From Cotesia glomerata (lineage: Eukaryota > Arthropoda > Insecta > Hymenoptera > Braconidae), in contig NC_058159.1 in the NCBI RefSeq assembly GCF_020080835.1, forward strand, positions 13,765,101-13,829,100: a stretch of 64,000 nucleotides of DNA. The letters run 5' to 3'. This document shows, in pieces, positions 22,106-32,587 of the stretch; position 1 is the first letter of the stretch, and each line of letters starts with the position of its first letter. The position numbers were made by a program, and so were the translations under genes. The notes beneath the pieces are model-generated. The model had not been told where the DNA came from, ran no database searches, and saw only the letters and a list, made by a program, of their open reading frames with translations.

Positions 22106-23179
22106 CTCATGGCTAAAAATTTAACTATACACTCTTGAAATATGTATAAATAAATAGTGAAAAGTTTAAAGTTCTATCTCCTCATTGGTCTTTATAAAAA
22201 AATCCTAAAAAAATGCTCAAAATCAGGGCGTCAAACCAGAAAATCCCTTTGAATTTGTAGAGTTGACAGATGAATTCTACATATACTGTCATATAACAAA
22301 TTTTCAACTTTTCTTATTAAATAAATAATACCATGAAACCGAGTGGGTGAGTGTGCCTAAAACAAAAGTAGTGAAATTAGAAAATATCTGTATTCAGTAA
22401 TTGCAAAAATGGCGTTGTTTTTTAAGGTAAAAAGATAATTAATTTTTGGAATCGATTAATACTCTTGATCAAAGGTTTATATTTTTTGCCGAATTCTTTA
22501 AGATTTCTAGCTGATAAGATTTCGGAATCGCTCGGGACAATCACTTCAAACAAATTTTCATGAAAAGTTGACATTTTAAATTAAAAATAAATAAGTAAAT
22601 AAATAAATAATAATAATAATAATAACTACCTCAGAAAAGGGGTTTTTTTTTCAAAAATTTGAATTTTGAAAAAAAAAATTATTCTTTTTAAAATTCAACT
22701 GAGTTCACACATTTTCACTGCAAAAAGTTTTAAAATATATAAGAATCGCAGGTAATTGTTTAGTTTCACGTTTTTAAAAGTAAACTATAGTTGTCGCGAT
22801 TGAAATGTTAACTTAAATTTTGCTCTGATAGAAAATCGTCAATAAAATTCATCCACTTGGTCTATCAATTTTTGGTGATTTGTTTCGTATTCTATGGATA
22901 AAAATAAACAAATAAAAAAAAAACATTTTTCGAAAATATTAATCTTTTTATATTTTTTCAGTTTTTTTTTTAATCCAACAATTGACGTTTTTCATATTTT
23001 TTTTATTCTACAATTGAAATTTATCACAATTGTTTTTAATCCAAAAATGAAAATTTTTCAAAAAATTTTTCTATTTTAGATTTACTCTAATAAAAAAAAA
23101 TATTTTACAAGTAGAAAAAAAAATTCTTCAAAAATATTAATTTTTAGATATTTTGCTAAAACTTTTTTTTAACCCAAAA
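22106..23179. other. AT-rich non-coding DNA
   Basis: No gene is seen. It has a short (TAA)n tract at about 22600-22625, and from 22890 degenerate phrases built on TTGACRTTTTTCATAATTTTT and TTTTCTATTTTAGATTTACTCTAA. The latter recur after the solo LTR (24000-24130), so the LTR landed inside a degenerate tandem repeat. Confidence 0.5.
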
Positions 23180-23184
23180 TTTGA

Positions 23185-23987
23185 TGTGACGGGTGGGCTT
23201 ACCCTCCCGTCAATATTGAGATAAATCATATATATTTCTATAAATCGATGGGCCAACTTGCCCACCTGAATTGGACACCGAATTTCCGTTGTATTTCTAG
23301 CCTGACTCTGGTTACCGAGAATCGCTGCTTGCACGTGTTGCTGAGGAGACGCTTTCTCATGGGAACCGAGCGAACAGATACTCTAGCACAGGGAACCGCT
23401 TTCGGCGCCTTGATACCATTTTCTGTTGACTAGGGAACTTGACAATAACCATCTAGTTCCTAAGGGCGGAATAATCTGAGTTCAACCGCGGAATAATATA
23501 AGTTCCGCGCAGTGATACAGGTGTTTGGCGGCATCCGCGACCGAGGTTACATAAACCTGGGACCTCCAGGAGCGGCCACTTGTAATCAGTCAGTCGTTTA
23601 GTCTGTCCGAATCTATGTCGAGTCCGAGCTGTCTTGCATCGTGATTAATTGTCTCCTAAGACTCTCATTCTCGTTTCTGTCCCATCTCTCTCTCTCTCTC
23701 AGTTATAGAATCAAAAGTATCGCATCAAATGGATTATTGTACTGGATTAGATTTGCTTTCATAAATAGAATTAGTTTGTAAAAGAGACTCTCAGGGCCAT
23801 TTCGGGCAACTCCCATGCTTTGGGGACGCCCAATAAACAATTAGTACCGTAATTCACGAGTATTCTTCATTCACTGAGCGACCCACCCTCTTATCAACAT
23901 CTAAATATTTTTCAGTGAGACGCTGAGCTAGTCCGGAGGTCTGTTTACGTGACAGGTAAATAACCAGGTGTAGGCTCACACGTAACA
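23185..23987. mobile_element. Solo LTR, 803 bp, with 5 bp target duplication
   Basis: Begins TGTGACGGGTGGGC and ends CTCACACGTAACA, with TTTGA directly outside on both sides (23180-23184 and 23988-23992). It is GC-richer than its flanks, has a CT-rich run (23685-23702) and an AATAAA at 23831. There is no internal region, so it is the product of LTR-LTR recombination. A 5 bp duplication fits gypsy or BEL/Pao; the family is not determined. Confidence 0.85.
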
Positions 23988-24379
23988 TTTGACATTTTTC
24001 ATAATTTGTTTCTAGTTAAAAAATTGACATGTTTCATAATTTTTCTTATCCCAAAAATTAACATTTTTGAAAAAAAAAATTTGAAAAATTTTTCTATTTT
24101 AGATTTATTCTAAAAAAAAAAAAATATCTATTAAGTAGAAAATAATCTAAACATGTTGATTTCACACCCCGTGAAAATAAACAATTACCGAATCTTACAA
24201 TTGAAAATAGAAGTATAAGATAAATAATTGAGAATGGGAAACTAAATTTAAATTTTGAATGTCTGTAGATATAATTATTATTATTCATTTAATTTCTTCG
24301 TAAAGTTCCTTTTCAGATTCCACTTAGAACTTAGTCATTTAAAAAGTTTATGTGACTACTGAGATTCAACTTTTCTCAG

Positions 24380-24455
24380 TCGGCCGTGTAGCGATGCGGG
24401 TAGCGCGTAAGTCTGGCGAGCGATAGGTTCCTAGTTCGGTCCTCGGTTAGGGCAA
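24380..24455 (+). other. tRNA-derived SINE head (Pol III A and B boxes)
   Basis: TGTAGCGATGCGGGTAGCGCG resembles an A box with D-arm, and about 30 bp further AGGTTCCTAGTTCGGTCCTC resembles a B box with T-arm. That is the spacing of a tRNA promoter. Acceptor stem pairing is poor, so this is a tRNA-derived repeat rather than a functional tRNA. Confidence 0.55.
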
Positions 24456-24816
24456 GGCGATTTTGATTTATTTCTTCATTTACGGAGTGTATTAGGTTAA
24501 TTTAGCATAAGTAATCCTCTCCTACCTCCTTACTCCTTAGCTGTTCAAACTGGACAGTAAATAATCCCTGTTCGTAAAGAAATACTCTCCCAAATTGGGG
24601 AAATCATTAATTTTTGTTTTTTTGTTAAAAAATTAATTTATATACTTTTTTGTGTTCATAAAGGATTTTTGTAGTAGTAATTGTAATAATTGTTAATTAC
24701 AAATTTTTATGTTAATAACAATTATTATTAATTACTACTACTTATTTCTTATAACAATAATAATTATTATTCATAATAAAAAAATTACGGTTAAAACAGA
24801 ACTCGAATTTCGACTT

Positions 24817-25065
24817 GGGACCCACAATGGAACCATTGCAAATTCACAATGGAATCATTGTGGAGCCACAGTAGGAACACCGCTAAACCACCATCGAACC
24901 ACAGTCAAACCACAATAGATTTACAAGAAATCCTTTGCTTAACCACGGTGGAACCACGATGGCAAAACGTCACAAAATCCACAGTGGATCCACTGTCGTT
25001 GCACAGTACATCCCGTGTAGCTCCTCAGTGGACCCTTCATGTACCCACCATGGATCCTTAGTGAT
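24817..25065. repeat. Array of GTGGAACCAC-type short motifs (right)
   Basis: Imperfect copies of CCACAATGGAACCAT, CCACGGTGGAACCACG and CCACAGTGGATCCACT. The motif is shared with 21796-22105, 2.7 kb to the left. The two arrays may be the ends of one foldback-like element later invaded by the solo LTR. Confidence 0.7.
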
Positions 25066-26931
25066 TTCAAGACCGCGAGGGTATATAGAGAAGAGTATTT
25101 GATGAATGGGGACCACAAATAACTGGAATAATTAACTATAATATTTCCCCGAAAACGAATTACGCTTCATTTTTTTAATTAGATATCATTCTCAACTTTG
25201 AAAATGAAAATTTACTTTGAAAAAAAAAAAAAAAAAAATTGTATTAAATATTTTCAAATAAATGGCAACATCAAAAAATATTTTATGACCAGAATTTAAT
25301 TTTAATAAAATTAAACTACAACATTTTATTTATTAATTAATATCAGACTTTAATTTATTTTCAGCTTCAAAAAATACTTCAGATATTAGTTTCTAAAAAA
25401 TAAGGAAAAATATTAAAATTTTTTTAGCGGTAATTAAAATTCTCTGAAAAAAATAAATTTAGTTTTTCGAAAATTGGTAGATTAATAATTTTTCATAAAT
25501 TTTATTAATAAAAACTTCTAAATAATGAAACTAAAAATATGTAAGGATTAAAATACTAATGAATCTATAAGAATAATGAAGGGCTACTAACAATTATATT
25601 TAAATTATTAGTAAGTTAAAAGGAAAAAAAATAAAAACCTCTTATTGAATGGAACAAATACATACTCAATAAAACACTAGAAAAGGATAACTATTTGGAA
25701 AGAAGATTGTTTTCCTATTATCTTAAATAATGAATTATTTTCGATTGTTGTCAATTGATAGGAAACAGAGTTCTCGCGTGCAATATCGACTGTTTTCCAT
25801 GTGTGGAGCTATGTACGAAGTAAGCAAAAGCATGCAAAATTTTAGTATATCATTGATACCTCTACTCATAAGAATCCGTGTCCAAATGCTTTCAGGTATT
25901 CAATTCCCACTGAACTGATATCCAAAATAAACTGTTATTCATACACTCAGGACTGATCCTATGCTCCATTTTTTATCCACTGCGATAGAAGTAATCCCTC
26001 AATCTATATTATTGGTTCAAAGCTCTGTTCCACACAATTGACAAAATTTTAATAATCCGATCTATTCCGTATCCACGGCGGTCGCAAATGATTCGCGAAA
26101 ATTTATTAATCAAGTAATATGATATTAAATCCAATATGAAAATATTCCAGTTAGAGAATCGTTGATTACTTTTTTCTAAATTCATGATAATTAATTCCGA
26201 TTAATTCCACGTTTCATATAAGTTTCAACGCCACGTTTATGTTTGTGTTTTATTTTTTAATCCAACTGAATCCTTCGTTTATTGAATAACTGTTATTAAA
26301 GCATTCCTTTTTTTGTTAAATCCCACCGAAATGCAAGATCATATTATTAAGCTTAGTTATTCTTCAAATCCTCTTGCATATTAATAATTAATCTTGTGAT
26401 ACCGATTGAACTACTGAAAAACACTGATTTAAAAATACACTGATAAAAAACGCGAGTTGTCTATCTATCTCCGATTGAACTAACGAGTAATTTGATAATA
26501 AAAAAATCCTCAAAGTCAAAATTGAGATGAAAATTTGAAAATTTTCGAAAAAAAAATCAATCCTATTCCTTCCTTGTAAGTATAAGCGTTATGAATTTAT
26601 CCGATTGAAAATCAACTAACAGTCACTTCCCACATTTCATCCGATTTTATATTCCTGATCGTGATTTTCCTCTTGTTAACATTTTCTTTATGTCCGATTA
26701 ATCCCATCGACGATTAAGTTATAATTAAGTTGTAATCCTGTTTATAATATTATTCTCGGAATAAACTCCATCCAAAATACGCGGTCCATCCCATTCCATC
26801 GTCAAGAGAATATGTATAATATCCATCGAAGAAGTAACGTTCATGTGGGTATGAGTTTTTCATTCATTGTGTTATAATCCAATCCAATATACAAAAGAAG
26901 AAAAAATACATTAGTTTTTTTATTTTTGATG

Positions 26932-26933
<2 letters not shown>
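25066..26933. other. Intergenic, no gene seen
   Basis: AT-rich. Between 26040 and 26870 many loosely spaced ATCCGATT(GA)A / TCCCATCGA phrases recur, without a fixed period that I can establish. No exon or conserved frame is recognised. Confidence 0.4.

Positions 26934-27022
<89 letters not shown>
26934..27022. repeat. (AT)n microsatellite
   Basis: An almost perfect AT run of about 88 bp, followed by AT-rich inverted sequence to 27065. Confidence 0.95.
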
Positions 27023-27024
<2 letters not shown>

Positions 27025-28356
27025 ATATATATAAATTATAAATATTTTTTATAATTTATATATATAAATTCATTAAGAAATTACTTTTTACTAATAAATA
27101 CAATAATCGCTTAGTTAATTTAAAAAAAAAATCGCACAAACAAATCTTGTAATTTTTAATTATTTCTGTTAATTCTTTTGTTTTCCTTCAATCATTATTA
27201 GCAATACAATATGATATATTTCAAATTTGTAAATTATTTTTTGTTTACAACCGAAGGAAAGCAAACAGATATCATAATGGTTATTAGTGTCTAATTTTAA
27301 TACCGAGTTTATTTTTATAAGATTTCAATTTTTTTGTCAAAGCAATAATACAAATATACACCATTAATTAATAAACTAAGAAAATCTGTCGTAATTATTT
27401 AAAATGACTCATCTTACGTATAAGAATTACATATTTAATCGGTCTGACAATTAGACACTTACCTAAATCTATACATATATGTTAAATCAAAAAGCTTTGA
27501 AATCGACTATTTTTTTTGCTGATATTTTTTATTTATAAACGTCATTAATTAGGTAAGAAAAACAATAAAGAATTATGGTCTGTACAGTATGATTGTAATG
27601 AAATTTATATTTTATTTTTAAAATTTAAATACGGCATGATTTACTTGGAATTTATAGCAAATTATTTTCTCAGACTTTTATAGATAATTTATTGTTAAGA
27701 TTTTTAAATAAAAAATTAGTATGAAGATTTATTTTTGTTTTAAAAATTGTGAATTGGAATGAAAAAGTAAAATTTGCAATGATAGTTTTAAAATAATAAT
27801 CAGCAAAATAAAAAAAGTTGATGTCAAGGTTTAAAGATCAAATATCGAAGGCTATATATATTCAATGTTAAATGTAGTCAACTATTATATAAAGAAATTT
27901 TGTTTCAACCATGAATTGGTCGCTTAAAAAAGACCACATTTATTTGATTTTAGGCATTCAATCATTTTTAAGTATAATTTAATGTTTCATTCTTAATGAT
28001 CATCTCACTCAGTAAAGTCAACGCGAAGAAATGAGCCCAACGGAATGTTATACTCTAAAGAATGATCTTTTGCAATTTTATAAATTGACTGATTTTTTTT
28101 TAATTATTCATTTAGCTTAATTAATACGTCAAGTATGCACGTATATAGATCCATGTTATTGTAATGAAATATTTGTATCGTTATAAAATAGAAAACAAAA
28201 AAATCATTTAGAATAAAAAACAAATATTGAATTGGAAAGTCATTTGAATTGGAAAGTCAAGTTAATTGATATTGACATAAAAAAATAGTGAGACGTGACA
28301 AAGCAAAGAAATCGTTCAACTTTCGATTATTTTATCATGTGAGACATACGTACACA
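27023..28356. other. Intergenic / 3' region of SRSF1
   Basis: No other gene is seen. The part nearest 28356 is expected to be the 3' UTR of the minus-strand SRSF1 gene; its end cannot be fixed from sequence. Confidence 0.5.
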
Positions 28357-31122
28357 CTAGTCGTACGAACGAGACCTGGAGCGTGATCTTGATCGCGAAT
28401 AATTGCGTCGTAATGGAGAGTAAGTTGGTGACCCTCGACGACGTGGGCTATAGCTTCGTGAACGACTTCGACCTCTTTCACGATCTTCACTGCGACCACG
28501 TTCACCCGTAGCATGATCTTCCTTTACTCTGATGTAAGCAACTTCACCCTATTAAATATATACAAAAATTTCATAAATATTAGATGAAAATGAATTTAGC
28601 ACATATTTGACAATTTTTTGGGTTTTTGTAAGAATATGAAAAAAAAAAATTGAAATGTAAAAATTTTTAAAAATTAAAAATGCAATTTTTTAAAAATAAT
28701 TTTTCAGAACAAATTTATTTGTTACGGTAAGTGACCACCTTGTAAACAAAAAAAATGATTTTTTTTTTGCATTTTCTCAATCCTTATACTTTTAAAGATT
28801 ACCTTCAAAAATTTTTTTCCAAAAATTCGAATTCTAAAATAGTGAAATTCGTGCAAGTGAAGAAACCACTTTTTTTTTTCAAATGGCGGACAGTTAAACT
28901 CTAAAACTAACTGACCAATTTGAATGTTTTTGGTCTTGTTTCGTGCCTTGAAATTTTTTGTAAGTTAATCTACCAGATTTTGCCAAAAAAAGTTAATTAT
29001 AACATTTTTTTTACTAGAGAATAATGGTAAACAAGGGTATTTTTTCAAACATCTACCATTTTTTTTTCTTAAGCAAATTGTAGTAGATTGTCTCGTAAGG
29101 GCCCTTTCTTTTGAAGATGCCGTGTTTTTTTTATTGTTCGGTAATCGGAAAAAAAGACCCGGAAAAAGTTTTAAAGTTATGAAAAATTCAAATTATTTCA
29201 TTAAAATTATTATAAAATAAAAATTATAATATCCACCCCCACAATTTTCATGAAAAACAAGCACCCCCAGAATGATCTCTCCATTATTTGTTACAAAAAA
29301 AATATTATTATTATTATAATTTTTATTTCATAATAATTTTAATGAAATAATATGAATTTTTCATAACTTTAAAATTTTTTCCGGGTCTATTTCTTTCGGG
29401 ATTCTTATTTTTTATATTCACCAATTCTGAAATTATCTGTCTGCCATGAAATAGCATTTTTTTGGCTGTGTTACAGGTCTACTCATAAAATCTCTACTCA
29501 CAGCCATCAACGACATCTGCACTCAATTACATTTTTATTCAAAATTATCTTCAATCAGTCACAGCTTTGTTCATTTAAATGTTTACTCTGATTCAACTTT
29601 ATTCAATATTATTTGCCTTCAGGTAGAACTTTAATCAGTTACAACCTTACTCAAATTCAACAGTAGTCAATCACAACTTTGCTCAGTTTCAATTGTATTC
29701 ATTTTCAAGTATATTCACTGAATTTTTAACTCAGTTCCATCTCTTCTCACAAAGAATCTATTCACTTACATTTGTAATCATTTACAACTGTACTCAGGTT
29801 CATCTCTACTCACAAATTTTTACATTATCAATTAACTATAAATTTGTGAGTAGAGATGAACGTGAGTACAGTTGTAAATGATTACAAATGTAAGTGAATA
29901 AATTCTTTGTGAATAGAGATGTACCTGAGTTAAAAATTCAGTGAATAGACTTGAAAATGAATACAATTGAAACTGAGCAAAGTTGTAATTGACTACTGTT
30001 GAATTTGAGTAAGGCTGTAACTGATTAAAGTTCTACCTGAAGGCAAATAATATTGAATAAAGTTGAATCAGAGTAAACATTTAAATGAATAAAGCTGTGA
30101 CTGATTGAAGATAATTTTGAATAAAAATGTAATTGAGTGCAGATGTCGTTGATGGCTGTGAGTAGAGATTTTATGAGTAGACCTGTAACACAGCCATTTT
30201 TTTGAGGCCTCGACTTTGTCGGCACCTTGTGGATACTTAGTTGTTAAAAAATAAAATAAATAAAAAAATTAAGTATTTTAGTTTTGTATAAGCTTCAAAT
30301 AAAAGTTTAAAAAAATCATTGTAATATTCAGGGCCTGAAAAAAAAAATTATGTTGCATTTTTTTGACTTCTAAAGTGATTTACCTACTTCAAATAAAATT
30401 AAAAAATGATCAAGTGAATGCTAACTTTAATGCCATAAGTTTTAGATATTTATCTTAAAATATTTAATTAAAAATAAAAAATTAAAGGCTTACCTCATGG
30501 GATCTGAATCTCGAGTCATCTAATTTTTTAACAGCATACTTCATATCTTCATACCGAAGAAATTCTACAACACCAGTACCATCTTTGTAAACGTCAGCAA
30601 AACAAACATCTCCAGCTTCTCGCATGTGGTCTTTCAAATCTTGCCAACTACCAGAAGGAGGTAATCCAGTGACCAGTACTCTATACTGCGACCTACGTGC
30701 AGGTGGACCTCGCCCACGAGAATTTCCCATGTCTCCACGACCTCCTCGGCTATTATCTCCACCTCCGCGTCCTCCACGGAAATTATTACTTGGGCCACCC
30801 CCTCGAGGGAATTCTACCCTCAACCTGTACCCATCATAATCATAACCGTCTCTGGCATGAACGGCATCCTCAGCATCCCTAAGAACAATTATTATTTAAT
30901 ACCAAAAATTTTTATTTTTTATTTTATTTAAAAAAAATATTTATGATTGTACCTTGGATCATCAAATTCGACGAAGGCAAATGGAGGTCCTCGACGGTTT
31001 TTCAAATCAACAAACGTAACTTTGCCAAATTTGTAAAATAAATCTTGGATATCTTTTGTCCTGATGTCTGGTGGCAAATTTCCTACGTAAATTCTACACT
31101 CGTTTCTTCCACCGTGAGACAT
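28357..31122 (-). CDS. SRSF1: Serine/arginine-rich splicing factor 1 (SF2/ASF)
   Basis: Three coding exons: 30953-31122, 30494-30878 and 28357-28548. All introns are GT-AG and the phases match, giving 248 residues, the same size as vertebrate SRSF1. It binds exonic enhancers and recruits spliceosome parts in the nucleus. RRM1 is in exon 1 and early exon 2 (RIYVGNLPPDIRTKDIQDLF; GPPFAFVEFDDPRDAEDAV). A glycine/arginine-rich linker follows, then the pseudo-RRM with its hallmark SWQDLKDHMREAGDV. The RS tail in exon 3 ends SRSRSRSRSYD. The start is the MSHGGRNECR ATG. The last intron (1.9 kb) holds two inverted-repeat structures. SIRT2 lies head to head about 1.47 kb away. Drosophila calls this gene SF2. 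Confidence 0.97.
29148..29397. repeat. Inverted repeat with ~83 bp arms in the SRSF1 intron
   Basis: Arms 29148-29230 and 29313-29397 pair through GACCCGGAAAAAGTTTTAAA, GTTATGAAAAATTCA and AATTATTATAAAATAAAAAT. The loop of about 80 bp contains CCACCCCCAC and GCACCCCCAG. It is a small foldback MITE or its remnant. Confidence 0.75.
29463..30197. repeat. 735 bp near-perfect palindrome in the SRSF1 intron
   Basis: The left arm starts TGGCTGTGTTACAGGTCTAC and the right arm ends with its exact complement. Pairing continues almost unbroken for about 350 bp per arm to a short AT-rich loop centred near 29830. The arms are themselves built of a degenerate 12-13 bp motif like CAACTTTACTCA. The palindrome is flanked by T runs. 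Transcription of the intron would give a long double-stranded hairpin. Confidence 0.95.
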
Positions 31123-31324
31123 ATTGAAAATTATTACTGAGATAACACTCTTTGATTAACAATGTAAATATTTTATGATGGTTGCGTATTGTACTCGTAT
31201 GCCAATTTACTGTAAATTAAACAAAATGGCAGTTGCCGGTGAACTAGTAATACTTGGTCTGTGAAAAAAAAAATAAAGCCACTGTGAATAAGGGAGGTAA
31301 CCAAAGAGGTCGCTTTTCGATTAG

Positions 31325-31397
31325 TTATGTTATGCTTCCATCTAGTGGATGTTATTTTTATTTATTGAAAACTTTACTTACTGTAGTTCTTTCGTAT
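31325..31397. repeat. Fragment shared with the gypsy LTR 3' ends
   Basis: The sequence from TATGCTTCCATCTAGTGG through TATTGAAAACTTTACTTACTG to GTAGTTCTTTCG matches the terminal ~70 bp of both LTR copies at 54295-54367 and 55655-55730. It is either a truncated LTR remnant or a small dispersed repeat. It abuts the hAT insertion by a few bases. Confidence 0.75.
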
Positions 31398-31406
31398 GGT
31401 GGGGAT

Positions 31407-32366
31407 TAGGGATGGGCGATGTTAGCAAAAAAAATCGACATCGGACTATCGATTTTCGAAATTTTTCACCATCGAACCATCGATGTTTTGAGAAAACATC
31501 GAAACATCGATTGTAGACATCGATGTTGAAAATGCGCGCGAAAATTCGAAAAATTATACTTATTACCAAATTTGGCGTAAAAGAAATAATTTTTAATTAT
31601 TTTAATTATTATTGCCCTTACACCCTCAAAATTTTGACTAAAATCCAAAAAACCCTAAATAAGGCAAAAAATTGCGAAAAACTGCAGCCACAGCGATGAA
31701 TAAAATTTTTTGGACCTAGATCAAGCATGATTTTTATATATTTCAATTCACTGAATCTGAATTTGAACGTTAATTAGTCCGTTGAGCCGTCAAAATTTGA
31801 AAAAATAGCAAAAAACTAAAAAAAATGACAATAAATCATGAAAAATCGAAATTATCAACATAAAAAAATTTTTTGGATTCAGATTGAGTATGATTAAAAT
31901 TCAAAAAAATCTCAAAAACCAAAAAAATAGGGAAAATTAAAGTTATAAATAAGAGAAAAAAATCTATTAAACACTGTGTAGGTCATTTAAAGATTAAAAA
32001 AATTCGATACAATCAAACGACAGACTGAAATTCGAAAATATGGTTATTTCGTTATTTTTGAATTCTAAGATCATATTCCAGCTATGAAAATGCACTTGCA
32101 AGTCATTAACAATTGTGTTTAATAGATTTTTTTCCCATATTTATAACTGTAATTTTTACGATTTTTTTTTGGGTATTTTCAGATTTTTTTTTTAATTTTT
32201 AGCGCGCGCTAAAAAATTTCTAGTAGAAATTTATTTCGATGTCGATGGTTCATTATTCTACATCGACCATCGATGTTCCGATTCCAAAAAAAATCGACCA
32301 AAAAAATCGATGTTTCCCGGAAAAAACATCGATAGTCGAAACATCGATGTATATCGCCCATCCCTA
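31407..32366. mobile_element. Non-autonomous hAT element with 8 bp target duplication
   Basis: Ends TAGGGATGGGCGAT and ATCGCCCATCCCTA are inverted repeats, flanked by GTGGGGAT on both sides (31399-31406 and 32367-32374). Terminal TAGGGATG and an 8 bp duplication are typical of hAT transposons. Both subterminal regions are full of ACATCGATG, probably transposase-binding sites. No transposase is encoded. Confidence 0.92.
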
Positions 32367-32587
32367 GTGGGGATCAGAAGTGAGCAGCCCCTGATAGACA
32401 CTAACATAAAAAACATAAAAATAGAAAAGTATCTACGGCCAACATTGAGTAAATAAATAATAATAATTACAACTGTCAATAAAAATAACAGTCCAGTGTT
32501 CGTATTGGTATTGTGAATGATTTTCCGAAATTAGAATTAAATAGAAAGCTAATTAAGTACGCAAGTTCGCTGATAAATTTTTATACA

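Larger units (their letters stand above)
31123..32587. promoter_or_regulatory. Shared SRSF1-SIRT2 intergenic (putative bidirectional promoter) split by a hAT insertion
   Basis: The two start codons diverge from here. Without the 960 bp hAT element and one 8 bp duplicate, they would be only about 500 bp apart, a spacing typical of divergent gene pairs sharing a promoter. Promoter elements were not identified; the bidirectional role is inferred from layout alone. Confidence 0.6.
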
